Assembly (NCBI RefSeq): GCF_016863035.1
Contig: NZ_BOOC01000013.1
Span: forward strand, 248,001-312,000
Length of the DNA stretch: 64,000 nucleotides
Reading direction: 5' to 3'
Origin: Microbispora corallina
Lineage (GTDB): Bacteria; Actinomycetota; Actinomycetes; Streptosporangiales; Streptosporangiaceae
The notes under the pieces are model-generated. The model worked only from the letters and a program-made list of their open reading frames with translations. It had not been told where the DNA came from and did not search any database. The position numbers were made by a program, and so were the translations under genes. Below are positions 42,189 through 50,407 of the stretch, in pieces. Within the stretch, counting starts at the first letter, position 1. Each line of letters starts with the position of its first letter.

Positions 42189-42860
42189 GTGGCAGTCACC
42201 GACACGGCGATCGACAGAATCAAAGACATGATCATCTCGGGCGAGCTGGCCCCGGGCGACCGGCTGCCCAAGGAGGCGGACCTGGCCGAGCGGCTCGGGC
42301 TGTCCCGCAACTCGCTGCGGGAGGCCGTCCGCGCGCTCGCGCTGATCAACGTCCTGGACGTGCGCCAGGGCGACGGCACCTACGTGACGAGCCTGGAGCC
42401 GCACCTGCTGCTCGACGCGCTGTCGTTCGTGGTCGACTTCCACCGCGACGACACGGTCCTGCAGTTCTTCGAGGTGCGCAGGATCCTCGAGCCGGCCGCG
42501 ACCGCGATGGCGGCCACCACCATGTCGGACGTGGACGTCGAGGACCTGCGCAAGATCCTCGACTCCCTGCCCGAGGACCCCAGCGTGGAACAGCTCGTCG
42601 CCAACGACCTGGAGTTCCACCATCGGATCGCCGCGGGGTCGGGCAACGCCGTGCTCTGCTCGCTGATCGAGAGCCTGTCCGGCCCGACCGCGCGGGCGCG
42701 CATCTGGCGGGGACTCACCCAGGAGGGCGCGCTCGGCAAGACGCGCGAGCAGCACGTGGCCATCTACGAGGCCGTCGCGAACCGGCGGCCGGAGGTCGCC
42801 CGGGCCTGGGCGACCGTCCACGTCGCCGGCGTGGAGGAGTGGCTCCGCCAGGCCCTGTGA
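42189..42860 (+). CDS. GntR-family regulator, FCD (FadR-like) subfamily, probable L-fucose operon regulator
   Basis: A 223-residue regulator. The winged helix covers residues 1-70 (DRLPKEADLAERLGLSRNSLREAVRAL). The FCD ligand-binding domain covers about 80-220 with the expected metal-binding acidic and histidine residues (RILEPAATAMAA, LEFHHRIAAGSGN). GTG 42189 is used, with AGGGAG upstream. Although it adjoins the steroid genes, the palindrome before it matches the one before the L-fucose operon start at 50133. The inferred role is repression of that operon with a sugar acid such as L-fuconate or a later intermediate as inducer. Its last codons are duplicated downstream. Confidence 0.88.
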   Translation: MAVTDTAIDRIKDMIISGELAPGDRLPKEADLAERLGLSRNSLREAVRALALINVLDVRQGDGTYVTSLEPHLLLDALSFVVDFHRDDTVLQFFEVRRILEPAATAMAATTMSDVDVEDLRKILDSLPEDPSVEQLVANDLEFHHRIAAGSGNAVLCSLIESLSGPTARARIWRGLTQEGALGKTREQHVAIYEAVANRRPEVARAWATVHVAGVEEWLRQAL

Positions 42861-42943
42861 CCCGACGCCGGCCCGCGCGGCCGAAGGCCGCGCAGGCGTG
42901 GAGGAGTGGCTCCGCCAGGCCTTGTGACCCGACCCCGGCCCGC
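42828..42943 (+). repeat. 49-bp direct repeat (67-bp period) duplicating the 3' end of the GntR gene
   Basis: Positions 42828-42876 (last ten codons, TGA stop and 16 bp beyond) recur at 42895-42943 with two mismatches. The 18-bp spacer between copies is part of a hairpin. This is a recent stop-spanning duplication. Confidence 0.9.
42875..42893 (+). terminator. Stem-loop terminator after the GntR gene
   Basis: GCGCGGCC-GAA-GGCCGCGC forms a perfect 8-bp stem with a 3-nt loop, 14 bp past the stop and between the two copies of the direct repeat. Another perfect palindrome, GGCCGGCGGCCGCCGGCC, lies at 42952-42969, near the end of the convergent protease gene. Confidence 0.65.
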
Positions 42944-43025
42944 CGTGCGCGGGCCGGCGGCCGCCGGCCGGGTGGGCCCAGCCGGGCAGCGGCAGCCGGG
43001 CCGCGACGGCGGCCACCCGGCCTGG

Positions 43026-44444
43026 TCAGCCGGTGACGATGTCGCCGCCGAAGGAGTTGAGGATCTGGGCGATCGAGGTGTACCAGATCCGCCACGAGCA
43101 CTGGCGTGAGGCGCTGGTCGGAACGCCGGTGCAGGCGACCGGGCTGCCGCCCGCGTCCAGGCCGGTGAAGATGCCCTTGGCCCAGACCTTCGACGTGTCG
43201 ACCGGGTCGACCTCGATCACCGGGCCGCCGCTGTCGCCGTTGCCGCCCGCGTTCGCGCCGTCCACCTGCTCGGCGAGCACCAGCCGGTTGAACGGCCCGA
43301 CCGGCTTGCCGCCGAGGAAGAACGTCTGCGTGACGTTGGTGTCGACGATCTCGATGCCGCACCGGGTTCCGGAGTAGGCGCCGCTTGTGCACACGTAGTC
43401 GCCGGGGTGGTTGAAGTGACGGCCGGCGACCGGATTGGTGTACTCGCCGCCGCCCGGGCCGCCGTCGAAGATCCGGCCCGCGGACGGGGTGGCGATCAGC
43501 AGCGCGTCCAGCTTGGGGTCGGACGACTTGGTGATCTTCCCCATGATGTCGTCGATCGTGCCGCCGCCGTCGTAGGCCCACTGGCCGTCGGACGCGCAGT
43601 GGCCCGCGCCGAGCATCCTGGACTGACCGCCGATGGAGACGGCGAAGCCGGTCGAGCAGCTCGGGAGGCCCGTGGTGCCCCACCGCGCGCCGCCGTAGTA
43701 CGGGCGGGAGTCGTCGTCGCGGCTCGCGAGCCGCGGGACGGTCGAGCCGCGCACGGTGACCGGCACCGAGGCCGACCGCACGTTGGCCAGCTCCCGGCCC
43801 GACTCCGCGTCGCCGCTGACGAACACCTGCAACCCGCCCGAGTCAGGTCGCGGGGCGACCCCGGTCACCTGGTTCACCGACGCTTCCAGACCGGCCGGCT
43901 TGGCGGCCGTCATCCGGGTGATCTCCGCCTGGAGCTCGGCCGCCGAGTAGGCGGCGCGCTCGACCACCACGGACACACCGGTGTCCCTTGCCAGCAGGGC
44001 GCGCACGGACGCCGGCGGCGCGCCCTTCCAGTAGAGGCGGAGCCGGCCGGCCGCGGGCTCGGTGACGATCGAGCCGAAGCCGGCGCCGTCCGGGGTGGCG
44101 GCGATCTCCTCGATCTGGTCGGCCACCGCGTCGATCTGCTGCTGGGCGCGGTTCACCTCCTCCCAGGAGGTGAACCCGTCCGGGACCGGGTCGGTGACGA
44201 CGACGGGCCGGTCGGCGTCGGCCTTGCCCGGCGTGTCCGCCCCGGCCGCGCGGGCGGTCGCGCCGTCCGTCTCCGCCGCGAACGCCGGAGCGGTCGTGCC
44301 GCCCTCCATCACCGCCGCGGCCCGGTGGGGGATCGTGCCGTCCGTCTCCGTCGCGGCCGCGCGGGCGGTCGTGCCGCCTCCTGCCATCGCGGCGACGGCC
44401 AAGGCCGCCGCGGCCAGCGCCATCAGCGGGCGCCTGGTACTCAT
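43026..44444 (-). CDS. Secreted trypsin-like serine protease (S1 family) with propeptide
   Basis: A 472-residue extracellular protease. A signal peptide (residues 1 to about 28, RRPLMALAAAALAVAAMAGG then an Ala-x-Ala-like site) is followed by a long propeptide. The chymotrypsin-fold domain starts near residue 250. The triad is visible: His in GAGHCAS, Asp in DPKLDALLIA and Ser in GNGDSGGPVIE. Paired cysteines around GLPSCSTGF and AGHCAS support a folded secreted enzyme. AAGGAGA precedes the ATG at 44444. Similar proteins are streptogrisin/alpha-lytic-like. It is convergent with the GntR gene and appears to be a single-gene unit. Confidence 0.92.
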   Translation of the reverse strand: MSTRRPLMALAAAALAVAAMAGGGTTARAAATETDGTIPHRAAAVMEGGTTAPAFAAETDGATARAAGADTPGKADADRPVVVTDPVPDGFTSWEEVNRAQQQIDAVADQIEEIAATPDGAGFGSIVTEPAAGRLRLYWKGAPPASVRALLARDTGVSVVVERAAYSAAELQAEITRMTAAKPAGLEASVNQVTGVAPRPDSGGLQVFVSGDAESGRELANVRSASVPVTVRGSTVPRLASRDDDSRPYYGGARWGTTGLPSCSTGFAVSIGGQSRMLGAGHCASDGQWAYDGGGTIDDIMGKITKSSDPKLDALLIATPSAGRIFDGGPGGGEYTNPVAGRHFNHPGDYVCTSGAYSGTRCGIEIVDTNVTQTFFLGGKPVGPFNRLVLAEQVDGANAGGNGDSGGPVIEVDPVDTSKVWAKGIFTGLDAGGSPVACTGVPTSASRQCSWRIWYTSIAQILNSFGGDIVTG

Positions 44445-44627
44445 CGCTGATCTCCTTGATGTGGTCGTGAGGATTGACCGCATCACGGTAGAAATCACGC
44501 GTCCGGCGCTCCGCGTCGAAGTACGCGGTCCGGTTGAGACCTGCGTCACACCGGGACCGCGCCGCCCGGCGGGCCCGCTCCGGGGCGCCGGCGTTCCGGC
44601 CGTGGGCGACGATCGCGGCCGGCACGC

Positions 44628-44972
44628 CTAGCGGCGGGACTCGTGGGCGTCGACGAGCACCTTGGGGGCCGTGAGGCACCACGCCTCGGTGACGAGCTCC
44701 AGCAGCTCGTCGGCCTCGATGCCGGACAGGTGCACCACGACCCAGCCGAAGCGGCCCGCGGTGAACTGGACCTCGAACACCTCGGGACGCTCGGCGACGA
44801 GCGCGATCTGCTCCTCGATGGTCGCCTTGAGCCCCACCGTCTCGGTGCGCTCCCACAGGTAGCCGAAGCCCTTGCCGCGCACCTTCAGCGAGACCCAGTC
44901 GCCACCGTGGCCCTGCTCGACCTCGGGCAGCGTGGCCAGCATGTCGAGGAACTCGTCGACGCTCACACCCAT
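44628..44972 (-). CDS. MmcQ/YjbR family protein
   Basis: A 114-residue protein of the MmcQ/YjbR family (double-wing-like alpha/beta fold), function not established. The pattern LPEVEQGHGGDWVSLKVRGKGFGYL, with a GRFGWVVVHLSG strand and a C-terminal helix, is typical. It sits alone downstream of the L-fucose operon with a 40-bp gap to the lactonase stop and the same orientation reversed in order, so it is not part of that operon's 5' side. Confidence 0.85.
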   Translation of the reverse strand: MGVSVDEFLDMLATLPEVEQGHGGDWVSLKVRGKGFGYLWERTETVGLKATIEEQIALVAERPEVFEVQFTAGRFGWVVVHLSGIEADELLELVTEAWCLTAPKVLVDAHESRR

Positions 44973-45012
44973 GACCCCGGTCTACCAGAGCCCGCCGACA
45001 TTTCCCTGCCGG

Positions 45013-45855
45013 TCAGGACAGGCCGTACCACTCCCGGGCCGTCCCGGCGAAGACCCGCGTCCGCTCGGCCTCGGAGAGCCCGGCGACCAGCTCCCGCGCC
45101 AGCCCGGCGACCTGGCCGTACGACGCGGCCAGCTCGCACACGGGCCAGTCGGAGCCGAACATCACCCGTCCGGGCCCGAAGCTCTCCAGCACCCGGTCGG
45201 CGTACGGCGTGAAGTGCGGCGTCTCCCAGTCCGTCCAGGACGCCTCGGTCACCAGGCCGGACAGCTTGCAGGCGACGTTGGGCGAGGCGGCCAGGGCGGC
45301 GATCTCCGTGTCCCAGGGTTCGGTGCGGCCGGACGCGACCGGGGGCTTGGCCGCGTGGTCGAGCACGAACCGCAGGCCGGGCGTCTCCCGCACCGCCGCG
45401 CGGGCGGCGGGGAGCTGCGGCACCAGGACCAGCAGGTCGTAGGCGAGCCCGGCCTCCTCGACGGCCCGCAGGCCGCGCCGGACGTCGGGCCGGGACAGCC
45501 AGTCGGGGTCGGGCTCGTCCTGCACCTGGTGCCGGACGCCGGCGAGCCGGTCCCCGCCGGGGAGCCCGCGCAGCTTCGCGATGCGCTCGGCCACGTCGGG
45601 GGCCGTCAGGTCCACCCATCCGACGACCCCGGCGACCAGGCCGTCCGAGCCGGCCGCGGTCTCCAGGAACTCCGCGGTCTCGCCCTCGTCGCCGACCGTC
45701 TGCACGAGGACGGTCGCGGTGACGCCGGCCGCCGCCGTCTCCCGGCGCAGGTCGTCCAGCCGGTACGGCCTGCGGATGGGGGCCAGGGCGTCCCCGGCCA
45801 TCCACCCGTACTCCCGCCGGGTGGTGTCCCACAGGTGGTGGTGCGCGTCGATCAC
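45013..45855 (-). CDS. L-fuconolactonase-type amidohydrolase
   Basis: A 280-residue amidohydrolase of the COG3618 type, which opens L-fucono-1,5-lactone to L-fuconate. The N-terminal IDAHHHLWDTTRREYGW is the family hallmark, with the metal-binding His pair and lactonase-specific Trp. MFGSDWPV near the end carries the catalytic Asp. GTG 45855 is chosen: GGAG lies 6 nt upstream and the domain begins right there, although the frame stays open further. It is the last gene of the six-gene fucose operon. Confidence 0.88.
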   Translation of the reverse strand: MIDAHHHLWDTTRREYGWMAGDALAPIRRPYRLDDLRRETAAAGVTATVLVQTVGDEGETAEFLETAAGSDGLVAGVVGWVDLTAPDVAERIAKLRGLPGGDRLAGVRHQVQDEPDPDWLSRPDVRRGLRAVEEAGLAYDLLVLVPQLPAARAAVRETPGLRFVLDHAAKPPVASGRTEPWDTEIAALAASPNVACKLSGLVTEASWTDWETPHFTPYADRVLESFGPGRVMFGSDWPVCELAASYGQVAGLARELVAGLSEAERTRVFAGTAREWYGLS

Positions 45856-45884
45856 GGCGGTCTCCGCAGGGTCGGTCCGCAGGG

Positions 45885-46814
45885 TCAGGAGGACGACGCG
45901 GCCAGGGCGTCGAGGTCGGCCCAGAGCGCGTCGGGGATCGGGCGGGCGGCGAGGTCCATGTTCTGGCGGACCTCGCCTGCGGACCGCATCCCGATCACGA
46001 CCGAGGCCACGGCCGGGTGCCGCAGGGGGAAGGCCATCGCGGCCTGAGGCAGCGTGACGCCGTGCCGCTCGCACACGCGGGCGATCTCGCGGGCCCGCTC
46101 CAGCAGCTCCGGCGGGACCGGCCCGTAGTTGTACGTGCCGCCGGGGTCGTGGCGGGCCAGCAGACCGCTGTTGAACACCGCTCCGGCCACCACGGACACC
46201 CCGCGCTCCCGGCACAGCGGGAGCAGCACGTCCTCGCCCGAGCGGTCGAGCAGCGTGTATCGACCGGCCAGGAGGACCACGTCGAGGTCGGTCTCCCTGA
46301 CGAGGTCGGCGAGCATCTGCCACTGGTTCATCCCGGCGCCGATGGCCCCGACGACCCCCTGGTCGCGCAGCTCCGCGAGCGCCGGGTACGCCTCGGAGAC
46401 GGCCTCCTTCCAGTGGTTGTCCGGGTCGTGGAGGAGCACCAGGTCGACCCGGGTGAGGCCGAGCCGGCCGAGCGACTCCTCCAGCGAGCGGCGCACGCCG
46501 TCCCGGGAGAAGTCCCACACCCGCCGCAGCGTGTTCGGCACGGCGAAGCCCTGGTCGTCCGTGCCGGTCCCGTCGCCGGGCACCAGCAGGCGGCCCACCT
46601 TCGTGGAGATCGCGTACTCGTCGCGCGGCCGCTCGCGCAGGGCGTCGCCGAGCCGGCGCTCCGACAGCCCGAGGCCGTAGTGGGGGGCGGTGTCGAAGAA
46701 CCGGATCCCGGCGTCCCACGCGGCGTCCACGGCGGCCGTGGCCTCCTCGTCGGTGATCGCCGTGTAGAGGTTGCCGATCGGCGCGGCGCCGAATCCGTAC
46801 GGGGTGAGCTTCAC
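45885..46814 (-). CDS. Aldo/keto reductase, probable L-fucose (aldose) 1-dehydrogenase
   Basis: A 309-residue AKR with the barrel motifs DTAPHYGLGLSERRLG (catalytic Tyr), STKVGR (Lys) and LLHDPD (His). Close relatives oxidise L-fucose or D-threo-aldoses at C1 to the lactone with NAD(P). In this operon it most likely supplies L-fuconolactone to the adjacent lactonase. The GTG start overlaps the mutarotase stop by 4 bp (GTGA). The alternative is that the SDR oxidises fucose and the AKR has another role. Confidence 0.88.
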   Translation of the reverse strand: MKLTPYGFGAAPIGNLYTAITDEEATAAVDAAWDAGIRFFDTAPHYGLGLSERRLGDALRERPRDEYAISTKVGRLLVPGDGTGTDDQGFAVPNTLRRVWDFSRDGVRRSLEESLGRLGLTRVDLVLLHDPDNHWKEAVSEAYPALAELRDQGVVGAIGAGMNQWQMLADLVRETDLDVVLLAGRYTLLDRSGEDVLLPLCRERGVSVVAGAVFNSGLLARHDPGGTYNYGPVPPELLERAREIARVCERHGVTLPQAAMAFPLRHPAVASVVIGMRSAGEVRQNMDLAARPIPDALWADLDALAASSS

Positions 46815-47116
46815 GGCAGCTCCCACACCATCGTCAGGCCGCCCGCGCCGGGGTCGAAGCCGCCGTCGAGGAGCGGGTTGATCCGTGCCTGCCACGCCAC
46901 GTCCGCCGGGTTGTCGCGGAGGAACTCCTGCAGCCGGGCGTAGTCGTCGACCTCCACGAAGTGGAACAGGTCGAGGCCGTCCCGCCAGATCCGCCAGGTG
47001 CGCACGCCGCCCTCCCGCAACGCGGCGTCGAGATCGTCGGGGATGACCGCGTGGATCTTCTCGTACGCCTCCTCCATCCCGGGCTTGAGCTTGGTGTGCA
47101 GAGCGACCCGTTGCAT
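46811..47116 (-). CDS. Sugar mutarotase, L-rhamnose/L-fucose mutarotase family (DUF718)
   Basis: A 101-residue protein of the RhaM family (PF05336), which interconverts alpha and beta anomers of 6-deoxy-hexoses. MQRVALHTKLKPGMEEAYEK and FHFVEVDDYARLQEF are typical, and VRTWRIWRDG gives the active-site region. ATG 47116 is supported by GGGAGG 5 nt upstream. It would feed the correct anomer to the dehydrogenase, whose gene it overlaps by 4 bp. Confidence 0.92.
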   Translation of the reverse strand: MQRVALHTKLKPGMEEAYEKIHAVIPDDLDAALREGGVRTWRIWRDGLDLFHFVEVDDYARLQEFLRDNPADVAWQARINPLLDGGFDPGAGGLTMVWELP

Positions 47117-47196
47117 GCGGCCTCCCGTCGGGTCGAGGGCTTCGGCGAAACGTGTGATCAGCATGGTGCACGCCCCGCGCGGCGTCGAGAGCGGGG

Positions 47197-47946
47197 TCAG
47201 GTCCGCGGGCGCAGCCGCAGGCCCTGCACGCCCCCGTCGACGGCGAGCGACGCGCCGGTGGTGGCCGAGGCCAGCGGGCTGGCGAGGTACGCGACGGCGT
47301 GCGCGATCTCCTCGGGGGTGACCAGGCGGCCCATCGGCTGGCGCTGCACCAGCGCGGCCCGCTCGGCCTCCGGGTCGGGGGCCGCGGCGAGCAGCCGGCC
47401 GATCCACGGGGTGTCCGCCGTGCCGGGGTTGACGCAGTTGACCCGGATGCCCTCCTGGATGTGGTCGGCCGCCATGGCCAGCGTCAGCGACAGGACCGCC
47501 CCCTTGCTCGCGCTGTACAGGGCCCGGCTCGGCAGCCCCGCGGTCGCGACGATGGAGCAGGTGTTCACGATCGCCGCGTGCCGCGACTCCCGCAGGTACG
47601 GCAGGGCCGCCCGGGAGACCCGCACCATCCCGAGGACGTTGACGTCGAGGACGCGCAGCCACTCCTCGTCCGGGTTGTCGGACACGGTCCCTGAGGCGCC
47701 CACGCCCGCGTTGTTGATCAGGATGTCGAGCCCGCCGAGCCGCTCGGCGGCGGCCGTGACCGCCTCCCGCACCGAGGCGTCGTCGGTGACGTCGGCCTTG
47801 AGCCCGAGGAACGGCTCCCCGGGCGGGTTGAGGTCGAGGCAGGCGACCCGCGCCCCGCGCTCGGCCAGCAGCGTGGCCGTGGCGAGGCCGATGCCGGAGC
47901 CGCCCCCGGTCACCAGTGCGGTCAGGCCCTCGAATTCCGCGCTCAT
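47197..47946 (-). CDS. SDR-family dehydrogenase, probable 2-keto-3-deoxy-L-fuconate dehydrogenase
   Basis: A 249-residue short-chain dehydrogenase: TGGGSGIG cofactor motif, NNAG, and the YSASK active site. In the non-phosphorylated L-fucose route an SDR oxidises 2-keto-3-deoxy-L-fuconate at C4 to the 2,4-diketo acid with NAD. Its position between the dehydratase and the remaining fucose genes supports that step. An alternative is L-fucose dehydrogenase, which is also an SDR in some bacteria. Confidence 0.88.
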   Translation of the reverse strand: MSAEFEGLTALVTGGGSGIGLATATLLAERGARVACLDLNPPGEPFLGLKADVTDDASVREAVTAAAERLGGLDILINNAGVGASGTVSDNPDEEWLRVLDVNVLGMVRVSRAALPYLRESRHAAIVNTCSIVATAGLPSRALYSASKGAVLSLTLAMAADHIQEGIRVNCVNPGTADTPWIGRLLAAAPDPEAERAALVQRQPMGRLVTPEEIAHAVAYLASPLASATTGASLAVDGGVQGLRLRPRT

Positions 47947-47977
47947 CCCAGTCCTCCGTCTCGTCGGGTCCCGCTCG

Positions 47978-49279
47978 TCATGACGATGCCCAGACCGGGC
48001 CGTCGGGATAGGAGTACTCCCGGATCGACTCGGGCCGCATCGTCGAGCTGAACCCCGGCGCGAGCGGCGCCCGGTACGCCCCGCGGTCGATCACGACCGG
48101 GTCCACGAAGTGCTCGTGGAGGTGGTCGACGTACTCGATGACCCGGTCCTCCATGGAGCCGCTGACCGCCACGTAGTCGAACATGGCCAGGTGCTGCACC
48201 AGCTCGCACAGGCCGACGCCGCCGGCGTGCGGGCACACCGGCACGCCGAACTTGGCGGCCAGCAGCAGGATCGCGATGTTCTCGTTGACCCCGCCGACCC
48301 GGGCGGCGTCGAGCTGGAGGTAGGACAGCGCGTCCGCCTGGAGGAGCTGCTTGAAGACCACCCGGTTCTGCACGTGCTCGCCGGTCGCGACCCGCAGCGG
48401 CGCGATGCCGCGGGCGATGGCGGCGTGGCCCAGCACGTCGTCGGGGCTGGTCGGCTCCTCGACCCACCACGGGTCGAACTCGGCCAGCGCCCGCACCCAG
48501 GAGATCGCGGTGTCCACGTCCCAGCGCTGGTTGGCGTCGATCGCGATCCTGACGTCGTCGCCGCAGGCCTCGCGGGCGATCCGCATCCGCCGGACGTCGT
48601 CGTCGAGGTCGGCCCCCACCTTGAGCTTGATCTGGGTGAACCCGTCCTGGCACGCCTCCTTGCACAGGCGGCGCAGCTTGTCGTCGCCGTAGCCCAGCCA
48701 GCCGGGCGAGGTGGAGTAGGCGGGGTAGCCGCGCTCCCTGAGCAGCGCCGCCCGCTCGCTCCTGGACGGCTCGGCGGCCCGCAGGATCGCCAGCGCCTCG
48801 TCAGGGGTGAGCGCGTCGGTCAGGTAGCGGAAGTCGACCAGGGAGACGATCTCCTCGGGGGACAGCTCGCTCAGCAGCAGCCAGAGCGGCTTGCCCTCCT
48901 GCTTGGCCCGCAGGTCCCACAGCGCGTTGACCACCGCGGAGATCGCCATGTGCATGACGCCCTTCTCCGGGCCGAGCCAGCGCAGCTGGGAGTCGTGCGT
49001 CATCTCGCGGTACAGCGCGCCGAGGTCGTCGGTCGTCCGGCCCAGCACGTACGGCTCCAGGGCCCTGATGGCGGCCGTCTGGACGTCGTTGCCGCGCCCG
49101 ATGGTGAACGCGAACCCGTGGCCCTCGTGCTCGCCGGCCCGCAGCACGACGTACGCGGCCGAGTAGTCGGGGTCGGGGTTCATCGCGTCGGAGCCGTCGA
49201 GTTCCAGCGAGGTCGGGAAGCGGATGTCGTGCGTCTCGATGGCGGTGATCGGCGCCGAGGTGAGAGTCGTCATCGTCAC
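47978..49279 (-). CDS. L-fuconate dehydratase (enolase superfamily)
   Basis: A 433-residue enolase-superfamily dehydratase that converts L-fuconate to 2-keto-3-deoxy-L-fuconate. The barrel carries [12 protein letters not shown] (catalytic Lys), AIDANQRWD and [14 protein letters not shown] (metal ligands), and [20 protein letters not shown] (catalytic His). The N-terminal [20 protein letters not shown] is highly characteristic of L-fuconate dehydratase. This makes it the most specific marker of the pathway in the operon. The GTG start overlaps the hydrolase stop by 4 bp; ATG 49273 is an alternative. Confidence 0.95.
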   Translation of the reverse strand: MTMTTLTSAPITAIETHDIRFPTSLELDGSDAMNPDPDYSAAYVVLRAGEHEGHGFAFTIGRGNDVQTAAIRALEPYVLGRTTDDLGALYREMTHDSQLRWLGPEKGVMHMAISAVVNALWDLRAKQEGKPLWLLLSELSPEEIVSLVDFRYLTDALTPDEALAILRAAEPSRSERAALLRERGYPAYSTSPGWLGYGDDKLRRLCKEACQDGFTQIKLKVGADLDDDVRRMRIAREACGDDVRIAIDANQRWDVDTAISWVRALAEFDPWWVEEPTSPDDVLGHAAIARGIAPLRVATGEHVQNRVVFKQLLQADALSYLQLDAARVGGVNENIAILLLAAKFGVPVCPHAGGVGLCELVQHLAMFDYVAVSGSMEDRVIEYVDHLHEHFVDPVVIDRGAYRAPLAPGFSSTMRPESIREYSYPDGPVWASS

Positions 49280-50133
49280 GCCTGCCCGAGCGTCTGGCGC
49301 TGCCGGCCGAGACCGTCGATCTCCAGCTCGACGACGTCGCCCGCGCGCAGGTACGGCTGGCCGGGCATGCCCATGGCGACGCCGGCGGGGGTGCCGGTGT
49401 TCACCACGTCTCCGGGCTCCAGGACCATGAACTGGCTCAGGTACCGGACGACCTCGGCGACACCGAAGATCATCTCCTTGGTGTCGCCGTCCTGGCGCGG
49501 CTCGCCGTTCACCCAGAGTCGCAGGCCGAGGCTCTGCGGGTCGGGGACCTCGTCGGCCGTCACCAGCCAGGGGCCGACCGGGTTGAACGTCTCACACGAC
49601 TTGCCCTTGTCCCACTGGCCGCCGCGCTCCAGCTGGAACTCCCGCTCGGAGACGTCGTTGGAGATCGTGTACCCGGCCACGACGCGCAGCGCGTCCTCCC
49701 TCGATTCGAGGTACCGGGCGGTCTTCCCGATCACGATCGCGAGCTCGACCTCGTAGTCGGTCTTCACGCTCCGTCGCGGAATCAGCACCTCGTCGAAAGG
49801 TCCTATCACTGTGTCGGGCGCCTTCATGAAGACCACCGGCTCGGCCGGAATGTCCGCGCCCGACTCCGCCGCGTGGTCGCGGTAGTTGAGCCCGATGCAC
49901 ACCACCTTGCCCGGCCGGACGACCGGCGCCCCCACCCGCAGCCCGTCCGCGTCCAGGACCGGCAGGTCGCCCTCCTCCAGAGCGGCGCGAACCCGCTCGA
50001 TCCCGCCGCCGGACAGGAACCGCCCGTCGATGTCTGCCCCGCCGAGGACGCCGGTCAGATCACGCGGGCGCCCGTCGGCGTCCAGCACCGCCGGACGCTC
50101 GGCGCCCCTCGCGCCCACCCGTAGAAGCTTCAC
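49276..50133 (-). CDS. Fumarylacetoacetate hydrolase family, probable 2,4-diketo-3-deoxy-L-fuconate hydrolase
   Basis: A 285-residue FAH-family enzyme. [32 protein letters not shown] (metal-binding acidic residues) and [15 protein letters not shown] are the family core. In the fucose pathway this family splits 2,4-diketo-3-deoxy-L-fuconate to pyruvate and L-lactate. It is first in the operon. The GTG start lies 16 bp from a GntR-type palindrome, and TATGGT (50143-50148) on the minus strand overlaps the space between them, so regulator binding should block initiation. Confidence 0.9.
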   Translation of the reverse strand: MKLLRVGARGAERPAVLDADGRPRDLTGVLGGADIDGRFLSGGGIERVRAALEEGDLPVLDADGLRVGAPVVRPGKVVCIGLNYRDHAAESGADIPAEPVVFMKAPDTVIGPFDEVLIPRRSVKTDYEVELAIVIGKTARYLESREDALRVVAGYTISNDVSEREFQLERGGQWDKGKSCETFNPVGPWLVTADEVPDPQSLGLRLWVNGEPRQDGDTKEMIFGVAEVVRYLSQFMVLEPGDVVNTGTPAGVAMGMPGQPYLRAGDVVELEIDGLGRQRQTLGQA

Positions 50134-50149
50134 CAGGCCCCCCTACCAT

Positions 50150-50160
50150 ACATCGGATGT
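50150..50160. promoter_or_regulatory. GntR/FCD operator of the L-fucose operon
   Basis: ACATCGGATGT, identical to the core at 42134-42144 before the GntR gene, sits 16 bp before the operon's first start codon and directly upstream of a TATGGT -10 on the minus strand. Confidence 0.8.
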
Positions 50161-50289
50161 TTCCAAGGAGAAGGGAACAGGGGATGGGCCACCGATGTCA
50201 AGTGCGCGATCACGCGGGACGACCGCCGGCGATCCGGGCGTGAGGGCTTGCTCACCGCAGGGTCGCTTGACGTGTCCCCGGCGTCGTAA

Positions 50290-50303
50290 TAGAACACGTT
50301 TCA
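50290..50303. promoter_or_regulatory. KstR operator before the P450 gene (perfect consensus)
   Basis: TAGAACACGTTTCA matches TNNAACNNGTTNNA exactly, 104 bp before the P450 start. It ties the displaced P450 to the steroid operon around 35-42 kb. Confidence 0.85.
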
Positions 50304-50315
50304 GTGAGGGTGCGG

Positions 50316-50329
50316 ACCAAGCGCTTGAT
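50316..50329. promoter_or_regulatory. KstR2-type operator before the P450 gene
   Basis: ACCAAGCGCTTGAT matches AnCAAGnnCTTGnT, the palindrome of the second steroid repressor KstR2, at all ten fixed positions. It is 12 bp downstream of the KstR site. No kstR2 gene is in the window. Confidence 0.65.
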
Positions 50330-50407
50330 CGCCACTGTGGCGACGCCGGCGCGGGCGAGGAGATCGTCCCACTGCACAAGGGCGGCGAAACCCGATTAGG
50401 TGGTCCC

